The notes: generated by a model from the sequence alone, not told the origin. DNA of 64,000 nucleotides from Streptomyces sp. CB02009 (GCF_001905825.1 NZ_LIVV01000002.1:376441-440440); one strand, 5' to 3'. Counted from the stretch's first letter, positions 8,903-17,903 are shown. Numbers and translations: made by a program.

Positions 8903-9412
8903 CTGGACCTCGATGCCGGCCCGTACGGGACCGGAGCCGTCCAGGGCGAACTGGCGCACCAGGCGCCAGAACGCGCCGTCGTCGGAGACGTGGAAGGCGA
9001 AGCCCTCGCCGATCCTGCTGACGCGCAGCCACAGCGACTCTCCCGCGACCGGGCCCGCGAGCGCGTCGTCGGACCGGCCTCGGGTCACGACGGAGTAGAC
9101 GCTGGGGGTCCCGTCGGGGGCCTGCTCGAAATTGAGCTTGGCCCAGTGGTCGTCGTCGGACTGGAGGAACAGCGCTCCCGCGTCCCAGGACGAACGGAAG
9201 CCGACGCGCAGGCGGGCCGAGAGCTGCCAGTCGCCGTCCGGGGGAGTCGTCAGGGCCACGGCGGCGTCCCGCCGGGCCGCCCCGCCGACCGGGTCCGTGA
9301 AGGCGTCCGTGTGCGGAGCGGCCGTGACGGTGAGGACACCGTCGGCGAGGGACCAGGCGGCGGGGGCGGTCACCCAGTCGAGGCCGAGGGGGAGGGAGGA
9401 GTCGAGGTTCAT
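8816..9412 (-). CDS. DUF1349 (concanavalin-like) protein
   Basis: The 198-aa protein matches the DUF1349 family, a beta-sandwich of lectin/glucanase fold found in cytosolic proteins often near sugar genes. Typical stretches are FLQSDDDHWAKLNFEQ, ESLWLRVSRIGEGFAFHVS and a closing VDFDDIRL strand. The start at 9412 (MNLDSS) fits the family N-terminus better than the longer frame. No catalytic role is established. It is tail-to-tail with xylB, overlapping it by 87 bp. Confidence 0.88.
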   Translation of the reverse strand: MNLDSSLPLGLDWVTAPAAWSLADGVLTVTAAPHTDAFTDPVGGAARRDAAVALTTPPDGDWQLSARLRVGFRSSWDAGALFLQSDDDHWAKLNFEQAPDGTPSVYSVVTRGRSDDALAGPVAGESLWLRVSRIGEGFAFHVSDDGAFWRLVRQFALDGSGPVRAGIEVQSPVGEGCRVDFDDIRLTPTTLAHLFDGR

Positions 9413-9575
9413 GACGCCATGATCCTGAGCGGGCCGGGAGTGCGCCACGGACTTCGCCGAGGGTCCAAGAACCGGCACGGGAGTCCAACTCGGCGCCGCT
9501 ACGGGGACCCTGCCTCAGTGGCCCCCCAGGGAACCCCGCCCCGGCCGACCCGCCTCTCCTTCTCCCCCTCTCCCC

Positions 9576-11123
9576 TCAGGCCCCGCCGCCCACGACCGTC
9601 CCCGCCGTGACGCGCTGCTGGTGCACCCGCAGGTGCAGGGTCGCCAGGTCCAGGAGCGGAGTCGCCACGTCCAGGGCACGCGCGCGCGTGGTGAGGTCGC
9701 CGAAGAGGTGCTCGACCTCGGTCGGACGGCCCGCCGCCAGGTCGCGGTAGAGGGACGGCACCATGGGCGACCCCGGCGCGGCGACGACGGCGAGCGTCGC
9801 CGCCCGCTCCGACTCCGGTACGGGGTGTCCGGCCGCGGCGGCGACAGCGGACGCCTCGTCGAGCAGCGCCGGGGCCAGGGCGGGACCGCCCGGCACGTCG
9901 TAGACCTCGCCGACCGTGCCCCGCATCAGGCTGGTCACGGCGCCGAGGGTCGTGATGAACACCCACTTGTGCCACATCGCCGTGACCACGTGCTCCGGCT
10001 CCGGCGAGGCGATGCCCGCGTCTTCGAGCGCCGCCCGGAACGCCGCCACGCGCGCGGAGCGCGTGCCGTCCTGTTCGCCGAGCGTCAGATGGGCCAGCGG
10101 GGCCAGGCGCCGGATGTCGCCGGTCTCGTCGAGCGTGGTCACCACCTTGGCCACGCCGCCGAGGACGGCCGAGGTCCCGAGCCGGGCGTTGAGCGCGTCG
10201 AGGTGGGCGAGGCCGTTGAGGAGCGGCACGACGGCCGTGTCCGGGCCGACGGCCGGCGCCATGTCCTCGATCGACTGCTCCAGGGCGGTGGACTTCACCG
10301 AGAGCAGCACGAGGTCGTACGGGGTGTCGAGCGCGTCGGCCGTCACGAGGCGGGGCGCGAGGACCCACTCCTCGTCCCGGCCCACCACCCGGAGCCCGCG
10401 CTCGCGGAGCGCCGCCGCGCGCGCCGGGCGGACCAGGAAGGTGACGTCCCGTCCGGCGCGGGCGAGCAGGGCGCCGAAGTAGCCACCGGTGGCACCGGCG
10501 CCGACGACCAGGATCTTCATCGTTGTGGACCTCTCGTGGGGCGCCCATGGGGACGCGGAGGGGAGCGGAGTCGGGAGCGGAGTGCGGAGCGGAGGCCGCA
10601 GCAGGGGCCGGAGCAGCCGGTGGGGCCTGGTGAGCGCGGCCGTCACCGGATCGTCGTCAGGGGCGGCGGGTGCGAGCCCCGGGCCCGGGGCGACCACGAC
10701 GTCCGCGACGGGGACGGCCGTGCCGCATTTCGTACAGCGTCCGTCCGGGTCGAGCGGGGCCTCGTCCCCGGCGTGCAGGAGGACGCGGCGCGGTCCGCCG
10801 TCCGCCGGGTGGAACTCCTCGCCCCAGGCGGTGAGGGCGCGGACCGCCGGCCAGAGGGCGACCCCCTTGGGGGTGAGCCCGTAGACCTCGCGGCGGCCCG
10901 TGCCCGTCTCGGGGCGGCGCTCCAGGACGCCCGCCTCGGTGAGGGTGCCGAGACGGTCGGCGAGCACGGCCCGGGGAACGCCCAGGTGCGCGGCGAACTC
11001 CCCGAACCTGCGGACCCCGTAGAAGGCGTCTCGCAGGATCAGCAGCGTCCACCGCTCGCCGACGATCTCCATGGAGCGTGCGAGCGCACAGGTCTGACCG
11101 CGGTAGTCACGCGGAAGCGTCAT
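9576..11123 (-). CDS. HxlR-type regulator in frame with 2-dehydropantoate 2-reductase (possible fusion)
   Basis: One uninterrupted frame carries an HxlR/MarR-type winged helix (first 110 residues; WTLLILRDAFYGVRRFGEF and RETGTGRREVY-like wing), a small CxxC zinc-like segment (CTKCG), a Pro/Leu repeat linker, then a complete 314-aa ketopantoate reductase (GAGATGGYFGALLARAG Rossmann loop, MWHKWVF in the helical domain). PanE-type enzymes reduce ketopantoate for CoA synthesis, but many Streptomyces paralogues act on other 2-oxo acids. The start at 11123 is 7 nt after a TAGGGT box; a GTG at 11156 is also possible. The reductase has its own ATG at 10520 with a ribosome site, so it may also be made separately. 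Two genes that lost the stop between them is the alternative. Confidence 0.8.
   Translation of the reverse strand: MTLPRDYRGQTCALARSMEIVGERWTLLILRDAFYGVRRFGEFAAHLGVPRAVLADRLGTLTEAGVLERRPETGTGRREVYGLTPKGVALWPAVRALTAWGEEFHPADGGPRRVLLHAGDEAPLDPDGRCTKCGTAVPVADVVVAPGPGLAPAAPDDDPVTAALTRPHRLLRPLLRPPLRTPLPTPLPSASPWAPHERSTTMKILVVGAGATGGYFGALLARAGRDVTFLVRPARAAALRERGLRVVGRDEEWVLAPRLVTADALDTPYDLVLLSVKSTALEQSIEDMAPAVGPDTAVVPLLNGLAHLDALNARLGTSAVLGGVAKVVTTLDETGDIRRLAPLAHLTLGEQDGTRSARVAAFRAALEDAGIASPEPEHVVTAMWHKWVFITTLGAVTSLMRGTVGEVYDVPGGPALAPALLDEASAVAAAAGHPVPESERAATLAVVAAPGSPMVPSLYRDLAAGRPTEVEHLFGDLTTRARALDVATPLLDLATLHLRVHQQRVTAGTVVGGGA
10518..10535 (-). promoter_or_regulatory. Internal start and ribosome site of the ketopantoate reductase
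   Basis: ATG at 10520-10518 is preceded 9 nt upstream by GAGAGG (10535-10530), inside the fused frame. The reductase domain begins exactly here (MKILVVGAG), so independent initiation at 10520, giving a 314-aa protein ending at 9576, is likely. Confidence 0.6.
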
Positions 11124-11145
11124 GGTCATGACCCTAGCGCACATG

Positions 11146-11162
11146 AGTTCGGTCACTGAACT
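11146..11162. promoter_or_regulatory. Inverted repeat AGTTC-n7-GAACT, candidate HxlR operator
   Basis: A 17-bp interrupted palindrome sits in the -35 area of the HxlR/reductase promoter (TAGGGT box just downstream on the minus strand) and upstream of the divergent ROK gene. Autoregulation by the HxlR domain is the simplest reading. Confidence 0.5.
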
Positions 11163-11242
11163 GTACGGGGCCCGCGGTGCCGCTCTCCTGTGGCGGAGCC
11201 GTTTCCGGGTGGGCGAAAAGGGCGGCTAGGCTCGCGCTCACC

Positions 11243-12568
11243 ATGAACCAGCCCACGGAACCCAAGGCCGACAAGTCGGGCGTGCGCCGGCACAACCTGA
11301 GTCTCGTCCTGCGGACCGTCCACGACGCGGGCGAGACCACCCGGGCGGCCGTCGCCGCCCGCGTCGGACTCACCCGGCCCGCCGTCTCCTCCCTCGTCGA
11401 ACAGCTTCTCGAACTGGGCTTCCTCGTCGAGTCGGGCAAGACCTTCAGCGGGCAGGCGGGACGGCCGGGCACCGTCCTGAAACCCGCGGACACCGGTCCC
11501 GCCGGACTCGGCGTCGAGATCAACGTCGACTACGTGACGGTCTGCGTCGTCGACCTCACCGGCACCGACCGCGTCCGCCGCACCGAGCGTCTCGACAACC
11601 GTGCCGCCGGCGCGCCCGAGGTGCTCGCCCGCGCCGCCCGCGTCGCCGCCGGCGTCCTCGACACGGCCGCCGAGCGGGGCCTCGCCCCGGCGGGTGCCGG
11701 ACTCGCGCTGCCCGGCCTCGTCTCCGGCGGAGCCGTCCGGCAGGCGCCCAACCTCGGCTGGTACGAGGTCGACGCCGAGCGCCTCTTCGGCGAGGCCCTC
11801 ACCGCGCTGCGCCCCGGCACCGCGGGCCTGCCGCTGACCTCCGACAACGAGGCCAACATGGCGGCCCTCGCCGAGCTGTGGTCCGGCACGCTCGGCGACC
11901 TCCGCACCTTTCTGCACCTGACGGGCGAGATCGGCGTGGGCGGCGCGATCGTCGTCCACGGCGAACTCCTGCGCGGCGCGCACGGCTTCGCCGGCGAGAT
12001 CGGCCACCTGGTCGTCGACGCCGAGGGCCCGCGCTGCCGTTGCGGCTCGCGCGGGTGCCTGGAGCAGTACGCGGGCCAGGCCGCGCTCCTCGGAGCGGCG
12101 GGGGTCGCCGGAGTCCCCGAACTGGCGGACCGCGCAGGCTCGGGGGACCTGCGGGCCCTCGCCGCGCTCGCCGCGGCGGGCAGGATGCTCGGGCGCGCGC
12201 TGTCGGGCGCCGTGAACCTCCTCGACCCGGAGGCGGTCGTCCTCGGCGGGATCTACCCGCAACTGATGCCGTGGCTGGTGCCCGCGCTGGCCGAGGAGCT
12301 CTCCGACCGCGTCGTCTCCGGCCTCTGGACCCCGGACGCCGGCCGCCTCCGTCCCGCCTCCGCCGCCACCGACGCCTCCCGGGGCGCGGCGGCCCTCGTC
12401 CTCCACGACGTCCTGGCCGACCCTCTGGCGTACTCCACGGTGACCGGCACCGGCACCGGCACCGGCACCGGCACCGGCACCGGCACCGGCACCGGCACCG
12501 GCACCGGCACCGGCATGGGCGCAGGCACCGGCACAGGGGCGGGGAGCGTGGCCGGGGCCGGGGCCTGA
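11243..12568 (+). CDS. ROK-family transcriptional repressor, probable XylR
   Basis: The 441-aa protein has an N-terminal winged helix (about 12-75), a ROK sugar-kinase-like domain and the ROK zinc signature CRCGSRGCLEQ in the middle. Lack of an intact kinase site and the helix-turn-helix mark it as a repressor. It lies about 2.3 kb from xylB, so regulation of xylA/xylB with xylose as inducer is likely though not proven. A TAGGCT box lies 10 nt before the ATG. The C-terminus ends in 12 exact Thr-Gly units from an ACCGGC hexanucleotide microsatellite, then a Gly/Ala tail; typical ROK repressors end before this. Confidence 0.9.
   Translation: MNQPTEPKADKSGVRRHNLSLVLRTVHDAGETTRAAVAARVGLTRPAVSSLVEQLLELGFLVESGKTFSGQAGRPGTVLKPADTGPAGLGVEINVDYVTVCVVDLTGTDRVRRTERLDNRAAGAPEVLARAARVAAGVLDTAAERGLAPAGAGLALPGLVSGGAVRQAPNLGWYEVDAERLFGEALTALRPGTAGLPLTSDNEANMAALAELWSGTLGDLRTFLHLTGEIGVGGAIVVHGELLRGAHGFAGEIGHLVVDAEGPRCRCGSRGCLEQYAGQAALLGAAGVAGVPELADRAGSGDLRALAALAAAGRMLGRALSGAVNLLDPEAVVLGGIYPQLMPWLVPALAEELSDRVVSGLWTPDAGRLRPASAATDASRGAAALVLHDVLADPLAYSTVTGTGTGTGTGTGTGTGTGTGTGTGMGAGTGTGAGSVAGAGA
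12443..12514 (+). repeat. (ACCGGC)12 microsatellite coding Thr-Gly
   Basis: Twelve perfect tandem hexanucleotides inside the 3' end of the ROK gene. Loss or gain of whole units keeps the frame, so the tail should vary in length between strains without inactivating the protein. Confidence 0.95.
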
Positions 12569-12587
12569 CGGAGGGGCCTCTCCCGGG

Positions 12588-13415
12588 TCACCGCCCCGAG
12601 GCGGTCCCCGGTACGTCGACGAACGGCCGGGTCAGGTGGGCTGTCGCGAGGACCGCCCCGCTCTCCGCGGCGCGCGCGAGCAGCTCCTCCCGAGAGGTCC
12701 GGGCGGCCGCCGGTTCGCGCTCGTGGGCGTACGCGACGGCGGGCGCGGCGAGCTGCACGGCGTGCACGAGGAGATCGCCGGTGACCAGGACGTCCCGGCC
12801 GTCCGGCCGTTCGACCAGGACGGACTGGTGGCCGGGGGTGTGCCCGGGGGTGGGCAGCAGCGTGACACCCGGGCGCAGTCGGTGCCTGCCGTCGACCTCG
12901 TGCAATCGCCCCGCGGCGCGGAGCGGTTCCACCACCCAGTCCCACACCGGGTCGAGGCGGTCGAGAGCCGCCGTCTCCGCGCGCTGGACGACGTACCGGG
13001 CTTCCGGGAAGAACGGCCGCCCGGCGGCGTCGGCGGCCCAGCCGGAGTGGTCCTCGTGCAGATGGGTCAGTACGACGGTGTGGACGTCCGCCCGGTCGAT
13101 GCCTGCCTGCGCGAGGACATCGGGGAGCCGGCCGGGCACGGGACACCACGGCGCCCCGGGACCTTCGGCGGGACCCACGCCCGCGTCGACCAGCGTCCAG
13201 CCCGCACCGTCCGGGTCGGCGACGGCGAAGCAGCGGAAGTCCAGCCGCCACGCGCCGTCGGGCCCGACCGCACCGGGGTCGAGGGCCGCGGCGGCCGCCC
13301 AGTCGGCCGCGACCGCCTCCGGGAAGGCGTCCCGCGCCGATTTGAAGAAGAGCCCGGAGGCGTCCAGGAGTGCTGTCACCGGTCCCCTGCGCGTCACTTC
13401 GCCGCTGCTCGACAT
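12588..13415 (-). CDS. MBL-fold metallo-hydrolase
   Basis: A 275-aa metallo-beta-lactamase-fold protein with the metal-binding HLHEDH motif, a second-site PGHTPGH histidine and TGDLLVH with the bridging Asp. Families of this size include quorum-quenching lactonases and other hydrolases; the substrate is unknown. It converges on the ROK gene with a 19-bp gap and is divergent from the ABC permease gene. Confidence 0.88.
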   Translation of the reverse strand: MSSSGEVTRRGPVTALLDASGLFFKSARDAFPEAVAADWAAAAALDPGAVGPDGAWRLDFRCFAVADPDGAGWTLVDAGVGPAEGPGAPWCPVPGRLPDVLAQAGIDRADVHTVVLTHLHEDHSGWAADAAGRPFFPEARYVVQRAETAALDRLDPVWDWVVEPLRAAGRLHEVDGRHRLRPGVTLLPTPGHTPGHQSVLVERPDGRDVLVTGDLLVHAVQLAAPAVAYAHEREPAAARTSREELLARAAESGAVLATAHLTRPFVDVPGTASGR

Positions 13416-13526
13416 GGCACCGACCCTGCCATCGACGGGCTCTCCGCGTACAGGAGACCGATCACTCTCATCCCGCTCTCACGCGGGCCTTATCCCGTCA
13501 TCACGCGCCGCCCCTAGCTTCACGCC

Positions 13527-15032
13527 ATGTTCTTCACCTACCTCCGGCGCGAATTGCGCCGCCGCAGAAAGGCGGCGCTCGTCGTCGCCTCCGGGCTCGC
13601 GCTCGGGATCGCGCTGGTCATCGTCGTCAACTCGGTGTCCTCCGGCATGAACCAGGCCCAGAGCAAGGTCCTCGAATCCCTCTACGGCCTCGGTACGGAC
13701 CTGACGGTGACCAAGGCGCAGGAACGGCCGGCCGACGGCGCGCAGCCGCAGCGCCCCCGGTTCGAGTTCCAGGGCAGGGACGAGGGCGAGGAGCAGAGCA
13801 GCGACCGGCTGATGGTCCAGGGCTTCCAGACCCTCGCGGACTCCACCGTCGCCACGGTCGCGGGACAGCCCGGTGTCGACCGCGCGGTGGGCGGACTCAG
13901 CCTCGTCAACCTGAAGATCAACGGTGAGTTCGCGCGGGGCCGGATCCAGCGCGGCCAGACCCAGCAGGGACAGCCCGGGCAGCCCGGCGCCGAGACCGGC
14001 GGAGGCAACGGCGGTGGCTCCGGCGGCGGCTCCGGTCCCGGTGACACGGTCACCGGCGGCGGCGCGGCCTTCGACGTCGACTCCTTCACGCTCTACGGCA
14101 CCGACGTCACCGCCCCCGACCTCGGTCCCCTCACCACCTCCACCGTCTCCCAGGGCCGTACCTTCAAGACCACCGAGACGGACGCCGAGGTCGCTGTCGT
14201 CGACAGCGCCTACGCCCAGCAGAAGGACCTCGCCGTCGGCGACGAACTGACCGTGAAGAACGTCGCGTTCGAGATCATCGGCATCGCGACCGCCGACCGC
14301 GGGCAGTCCGCCGCCCAGGTCTACCTGCCGCTCAAGCAGGCCCAGACCCTCTCGTCCTCCGCGGCCAAGATCACCACGATCTACGTGAAGGCGACCGACT
14401 CGACAAGGATCGACGCGGTCAAGGCCGCCATCCAGAAGAACGTCACCGGCACCACCGTCACCACCTCCGCCGACCTGGCCCAGACGGTCTCCGGCTCGCT
14501 CGACACCGCGGCCGACCTCGCGTCGAACGTGGGCAGGTGGCTCTCGTACGCCGTGCTGCTCGCCGCCGTCCTCGTCGCGGGCCTCCTCACCTCCTCCGCC
14601 GTCACCCGCCGGGTCCGTGAGTTCGGCACGCTCAAGGCGCTCGGCTGGAAGAGCGGCCGGGTCACCCGCCAGGTGGTCGGCGAGGCGCTCGTCAACGGCT
14701 TCATCGGCGGTGCCCTCGGCATCGCGATCGGTCTCGCAGGCGCGTACGCGGTGACGGCCGTCAGCCCGACCCTGACCGCGGAACTCGGCTCGACCGGCGG
14801 CGTGTTCGGCGGTGGCGGCGGTGGCCGGGGCGGCGGCATGGCCTTCGGCGGCGGCCCGGCCGGAACGACCGCCGGAAAGACCGTCGACATCGCCCTCACC
14901 GCCCCGGTCAGCGTCGCCACGGTGGGTCTCGCCGTCCTCCTCGCCCTCGGCGGCGGCCTGGTCGCGGGAGCCTTCGGCGCCTGGCGCGCCTCGCGGCTGC
15001 GCCCCGCCGACGCGCTGCGCCGCGTCGAGTAG
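13527..15032 (+). CDS. MacB/FtsX-type ABC transporter permease
   Basis: A 501-aa permease with one N-terminal membrane helix (about 15-35), a large extracytoplasmic MacB-type domain and three C-terminal helices with the FtsX fold (TRRVREFGTLKALGW loop is typical). Such proteins work as mechanotransmission or lipid/peptide exporters with a LolD-type ATPase, supplied by the next gene 39 bp downstream. Unusual Gly-rich stretches occur near 155-180 and 430-450, both in extracytoplasmic loops. A TAGCTT box lies 6 nt before the ATG, suggesting a leaderless mRNA. Confidence 0.93.
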   Translation: MFFTYLRRELRRRRKAALVVASGLALGIALVIVVNSVSSGMNQAQSKVLESLYGLGTDLTVTKAQERPADGAQPQRPRFEFQGRDEGEEQSSDRLMVQGFQTLADSTVATVAGQPGVDRAVGGLSLVNLKINGEFARGRIQRGQTQQGQPGQPGAETGGGNGGGSGGGSGPGDTVTGGGAAFDVDSFTLYGTDVTAPDLGPLTTSTVSQGRTFKTTETDAEVAVVDSAYAQQKDLAVGDELTVKNVAFEIIGIATADRGQSAAQVYLPLKQAQTLSSSAAKITTIYVKATDSTRIDAVKAAIQKNVTGTTVTTSADLAQTVSGSLDTAADLASNVGRWLSYAVLLAAVLVAGLLTSSAVTRRVREFGTLKALGWKSGRVTRQVVGEALVNGFIGGALGIAIGLAGAYAVTAVSPTLTAELGSTGGVFGGGGGGRGGGMAFGGGPAGTTAGKTVDIALTAPVSVATVGLAVLLALGGGLVAGAFGAWRASRLRPADALRRVE

Positions 15033-15071
15033 CAGCGACCGAACCCACCCACGTATCACAGGAGTTGGACC

Positions 15072-15854
15072 ATGTACGAACTGATCGGCGTCACCAAGCA
15101 GTACCGGCGGGGGCAGGAGAGAGTCGACGCGCTCGCCGGGGTCGACCTCACGCTCGCCCAGGGCGACCGGCTGGTCATCCAAGGCCCCACGGGCGGCGGC
15201 AAGTCGACGCTGCTCCAGATGCTCGGCGGCCTCGACCGCCCCACCTCGGGCCGGGTCCTGCTCGACGGCACCGACCTCGCCGCGCTCCCGGAGCGGAAGC
15301 TGACCGCGGTCCGCGGCCAGAACATCGGCTTCGTCTTCCAGAGCTTCAACCTCATCCCCACGCTCACCGCCCAGGAGAACGTGGAGACCGCGCTCGTCCC
15401 GCTCGGCACCAAGCCGGCCGAGCGCCGGAGCCGGGCCGCCGAGGCCCTGGAGTCGGTCGGGCTCGGCGAACGCCGCGGGCACCTCCCGTCCGAGCTCTCC
15501 GGCGGCCAGCAGCAGCGGGTGGCCATCGCCCGCGCGCTCGTGAAGCGCCCGAAGGTGCTGCTCGCCGACGAACCCACCGGAAACCTCGACGAGTCGATGC
15601 GCGACGAGATCGTCGAGCTTCTGGAAGGGCTGTGGAAGGAACACGGCTTGACCTTCGTCATGGTCACCCACGACAGCGCGATCGCCCGCAGGGCGCCCCG
15701 CCTCGCCACGATCCGCAAGGGCCGGATCACGATCAAGGAGAACCCCCGCGCGGCGACGTCGGACCGGGCGTCGGACCCGGTGCCGCCGGGCGCGGCGTCG
15801 GACTCGGCATCGGGTCCGGTGTCGTCTCCCGCGTCGGACCCGGTCGAGGCCTGA
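15072..15854 (+). CDS. MacB/LolD-type ABC transporter ATP-binding protein
   Basis: A 260-aa ATPase with Walker A GPTGGGKST, Q-loop, signature LSGGQQQR, Walker B VLLADEPTGNLD and H-loop VTHD. It pairs with the upstream permease; the ATG has a good AGGAG site. After the conserved end of the domain (about residue 225) comes a 35-residue Ser/Asp/Pro repeat tail (SDxASDPV units), another in-frame minisatellite end. No dedicated two-component system is adjacent. Confidence 0.95.
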   Translation: MYELIGVTKQYRRGQERVDALAGVDLTLAQGDRLVIQGPTGGGKSTLLQMLGGLDRPTSGRVLLDGTDLAALPERKLTAVRGQNIGFVFQSFNLIPTLTAQENVETALVPLGTKPAERRSRAAEALESVGLGERRGHLPSELSGGQQQRVAIARALVKRPKVLLADEPTGNLDESMRDEIVELLEGLWKEHGLTFVMVTHDSAIARRAPRLATIRKGRITIKENPRAATSDRASDPVPPGAASDSASGPVSSPASDPVEA

Positions 15855-15960
15855 CCGGCCGCACCGGGACCGGGTCCGGAGCTCGGGCCGCGTCGGCACG
15901 GCGACGTCCCGCCCCGTGTGACAGCCCTTGGCCCCTTGGCCAAGGCTTCACCGGGGGCCG

Positions 15961-15983
15961 TTGTCAGTGGGTGCCCCTACCGT
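15961..15983 (+). promoter_or_regulatory. PafBC/RecA-NDp-type DNA-damage promoter motif
   Basis: TTGTCAGTG (15961-15969), 8 bp, then TACCGT (15978-15983), 7 nt before the ATG of the WGR gene. This matches the mycobacterial LexA-independent damage promoter (RecA-NDp, bound by PafBC), whose core is TTGTCRGTG-N8-TAnnnT. A 12-bp palindrome CCTTGGCCAAGG lies at 15934-15945. Damage induction is inferred. Confidence 0.75.
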
Positions 15984-15990
15984 TTTCACC

Positions 15991-17424
15991 ATGACGACGA
16001 CCTATCTGGAGCTGTCGCAGGACGACGGCGGCGCCCACAAGTTCTACGAAGTGACCGTCGACGACCTCGCGGTGTCGGTCCGTTACGGCCGCATCGGGAC
16101 GGCGGGCCAGACGCAGAGCTCCACGTTCCCCACGGCGGCGAAGGCGCAGGCGGCCGCGGCGAAGAAGATAGGGGAGAAGGTCCGCAAGGGATACGCCCCG
16201 GCGGTCCGGGGGCAGCGGGCGGCCCGCGCCGTGACGCGCCGCGCGGTGACCTCCGCGCCCTCCACCGCGCGTGCCGTCGCCCCCGTCCTGTGGCGCTTCC
16301 GGACCGGTTCGGCCGCCTTCGGCATCCATGTCGACGAGGAGCGCTGCTGGGTCGGCAACCAGGCGGGCGACGTCTTCACGCTCGACCGCTCCGGCGAGGT
16401 GCAGGCCCGGTTCAGCCTGCCGGACGGCGTCAAGTGCCTGGTCGCCGACGACTTCTGGATCTACGCCGGCTGCGACGACGGCAAGGTGTACGACCTGTCG
16501 TCCAAGCTGCCCTTCGCCGCGTACGACATCGCCACCGACGTCGACATCTTCTGGCTCGACATCCACGAGGGCGTGCTGCACGTCGCCGACCGCTCGGGCC
16601 GGCTGACCGTCATCGACCACGAGGACGAGCACCAGTGGGCGCGCGGCGGCCAGGGCGAGCACGCCTGGATGGTCCGCGCCGACGGCGACGCCGTCTACTA
16701 CGGGGACACGCGGGGCGTCGCCGCCCACGCGCCGGACGGCGGCGGCGAGCTGTGGCACACGGCCACCGAGGGCGGTGTGCTCTTCGGCTGGCAGGAGGAC
16801 ACCGCGGTCTACGCGGGCACGGCCCGCAAGAAGGTCCAGCGGCTCGCGAAGAAGGACGGGCGCGTCGAGGCGGTCTACAGCTGCGACAGCCCCGTGTACT
16901 CCTGCGCCACCTCGCCCGGCGGCCGGTTCGTCTTCGCGGCTGACTCGGCCTCGTCCGTCTACTGCTTCGCGGAGGACGGCACCCGGCTGTGGAAGCTCGG
17001 GACGGGAGGGGGCTCGGCGCTGTCCATGCAGTACCGCGACGAGCGCCTCTACCTGGTGACCACGGACGGTTCGCTGGTGTGCGTGGACGCGAGCGAGGCG
17101 GCGATCCAGGCCGCCCAGGGCGGAACGGTGCCGGTCGCGCGGGACATCAAGCTCGCCGCGGCCATGCCGGTCTTCGAGCCGGCGACGACGGTCACCGCCG
17201 TCACCACCGTCAGCGTCGCCCCGGCGGGATCGGTGGTCGTGGAGTGCGTGAACGAGTCGGGCAGGACACGGGTCCGAGTCCTCACCGAGGGCTACGACTC
17301 CGCGTGGAACGTGCAGTTCCCGCGCGCGATCCGGGAGCCCGGCGCGCGGTACGTGGTCGACGCCCTGCACGCGGCGGCAGGAGGCTTCTACCGAGTGCGC
17401 GGCGACATCCGGCGGCTGCAGTGA
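15991..17424 (+). CDS. WGR-domain protein with beta-propeller repeats
   Basis: A 477-aa protein. Residues 1-75 form a WGR domain (VRYGRIGTAGQTQ core), a module found in PARPs and bacterial proteins linked to nucleic acid binding. Residues about 95-400 are six to seven PQQ/WD-like beta-propeller blades (FRTGSAAFGIHV, LFGWQEDTAVYAG and similar). No enzyme site is visible. It sits behind a damage-type promoter, so a role in DNA stress is suggested. Its stop overlaps the next gene's GTG. Confidence 0.88.
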   Translation: MTTTYLELSQDDGGAHKFYEVTVDDLAVSVRYGRIGTAGQTQSSTFPTAAKAQAAAAKKIGEKVRKGYAPAVRGQRAARAVTRRAVTSAPSTARAVAPVLWRFRTGSAAFGIHVDEERCWVGNQAGDVFTLDRSGEVQARFSLPDGVKCLVADDFWIYAGCDDGKVYDLSSKLPFAAYDIATDVDIFWLDIHEGVLHVADRSGRLTVIDHEDEHQWARGGQGEHAWMVRADGDAVYYGDTRGVAAHAPDGGGELWHTATEGGVLFGWQEDTAVYAGTARKKVQRLAKKDGRVEAVYSCDSPVYSCATSPGGRFVFAADSASSVYCFAEDGTRLWKLGTGGGSALSMQYRDERLYLVTTDGSLVCVDASEAAIQAAQGGTVPVARDIKLAAAMPVFEPATTVTAVTTVSVAPAGSVVVECVNESGRTRVRVLTEGYDSAWNVQFPRAIREPGARYVVDALHAAAGGFYRVRGDIRRLQ

Positions 17425-17903
17425 CGGCGGGCCACGGGGGCGGCGGCACGTTCGACGCGGCCACGGGGGACGGTCCGCCGGTGCCCCCGGCGGACGTCGA
17501 GCAGCGGTCGAGGGAGGTCAGGGCCGCCCTCGACGGCCTGCTCCAGATCAGACGGCTGACACACCCCGGGGACGGCGGTGGCCCGAAGGCCGTGCCCGCG
17601 GACTGGGAGCGCCGCCAGCCTGTCCGCGCGGTGGCCCTGGCCCTGGAGTCGGGCGGCCACAATCCCTCGGCCGTGGACGCCTCCGGGGCGCGGATCGCCA
17701 CGGGCTACCGCGTCCGGCCGGGCGACCGGCCGGGGACGGCCGTGGTCGAGTGGCTGGGCCCGGCGGGCTCGGGAGCCGCTCAGGAGGAGGCGACGGCCCT
17801 CGGCGGCTGCGTACCCGCGCTGACGCGACTCGGCTGGGAGGCCCTGCTCTACAAGGGACCGCGCGGGCGCCGCTTCCTGGAGGTGGAGCCGTTGCCGGGC
17901 TGA
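17421..17903 (+). CDS. Hypothetical protein coupled to the WGR gene
   Basis: A 160-aa soluble protein of no family I recognise; it has a central strand-rich part (VRAVALALESGGHNPSAVD, RPGTAVVEWLG) and no signal peptide or membrane segment. The GTG at 17421 overlaps the WGR gene's stop (GTGA), so it is probably made together with that protein and shares its regulation. Confidence 0.7.
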   Translation: MTAGHGGGGTFDAATGDGPPVPPADVEQRSREVRAALDGLLQIRRLTHPGDGGGPKAVPADWERRQPVRAVALALESGGHNPSAVDASGARIATGYRVRPGDRPGTAVVEWLGPAGSGAAQEEATALGGCVPALTRLGWEALLYKGPRGRRFLEVEPLPG

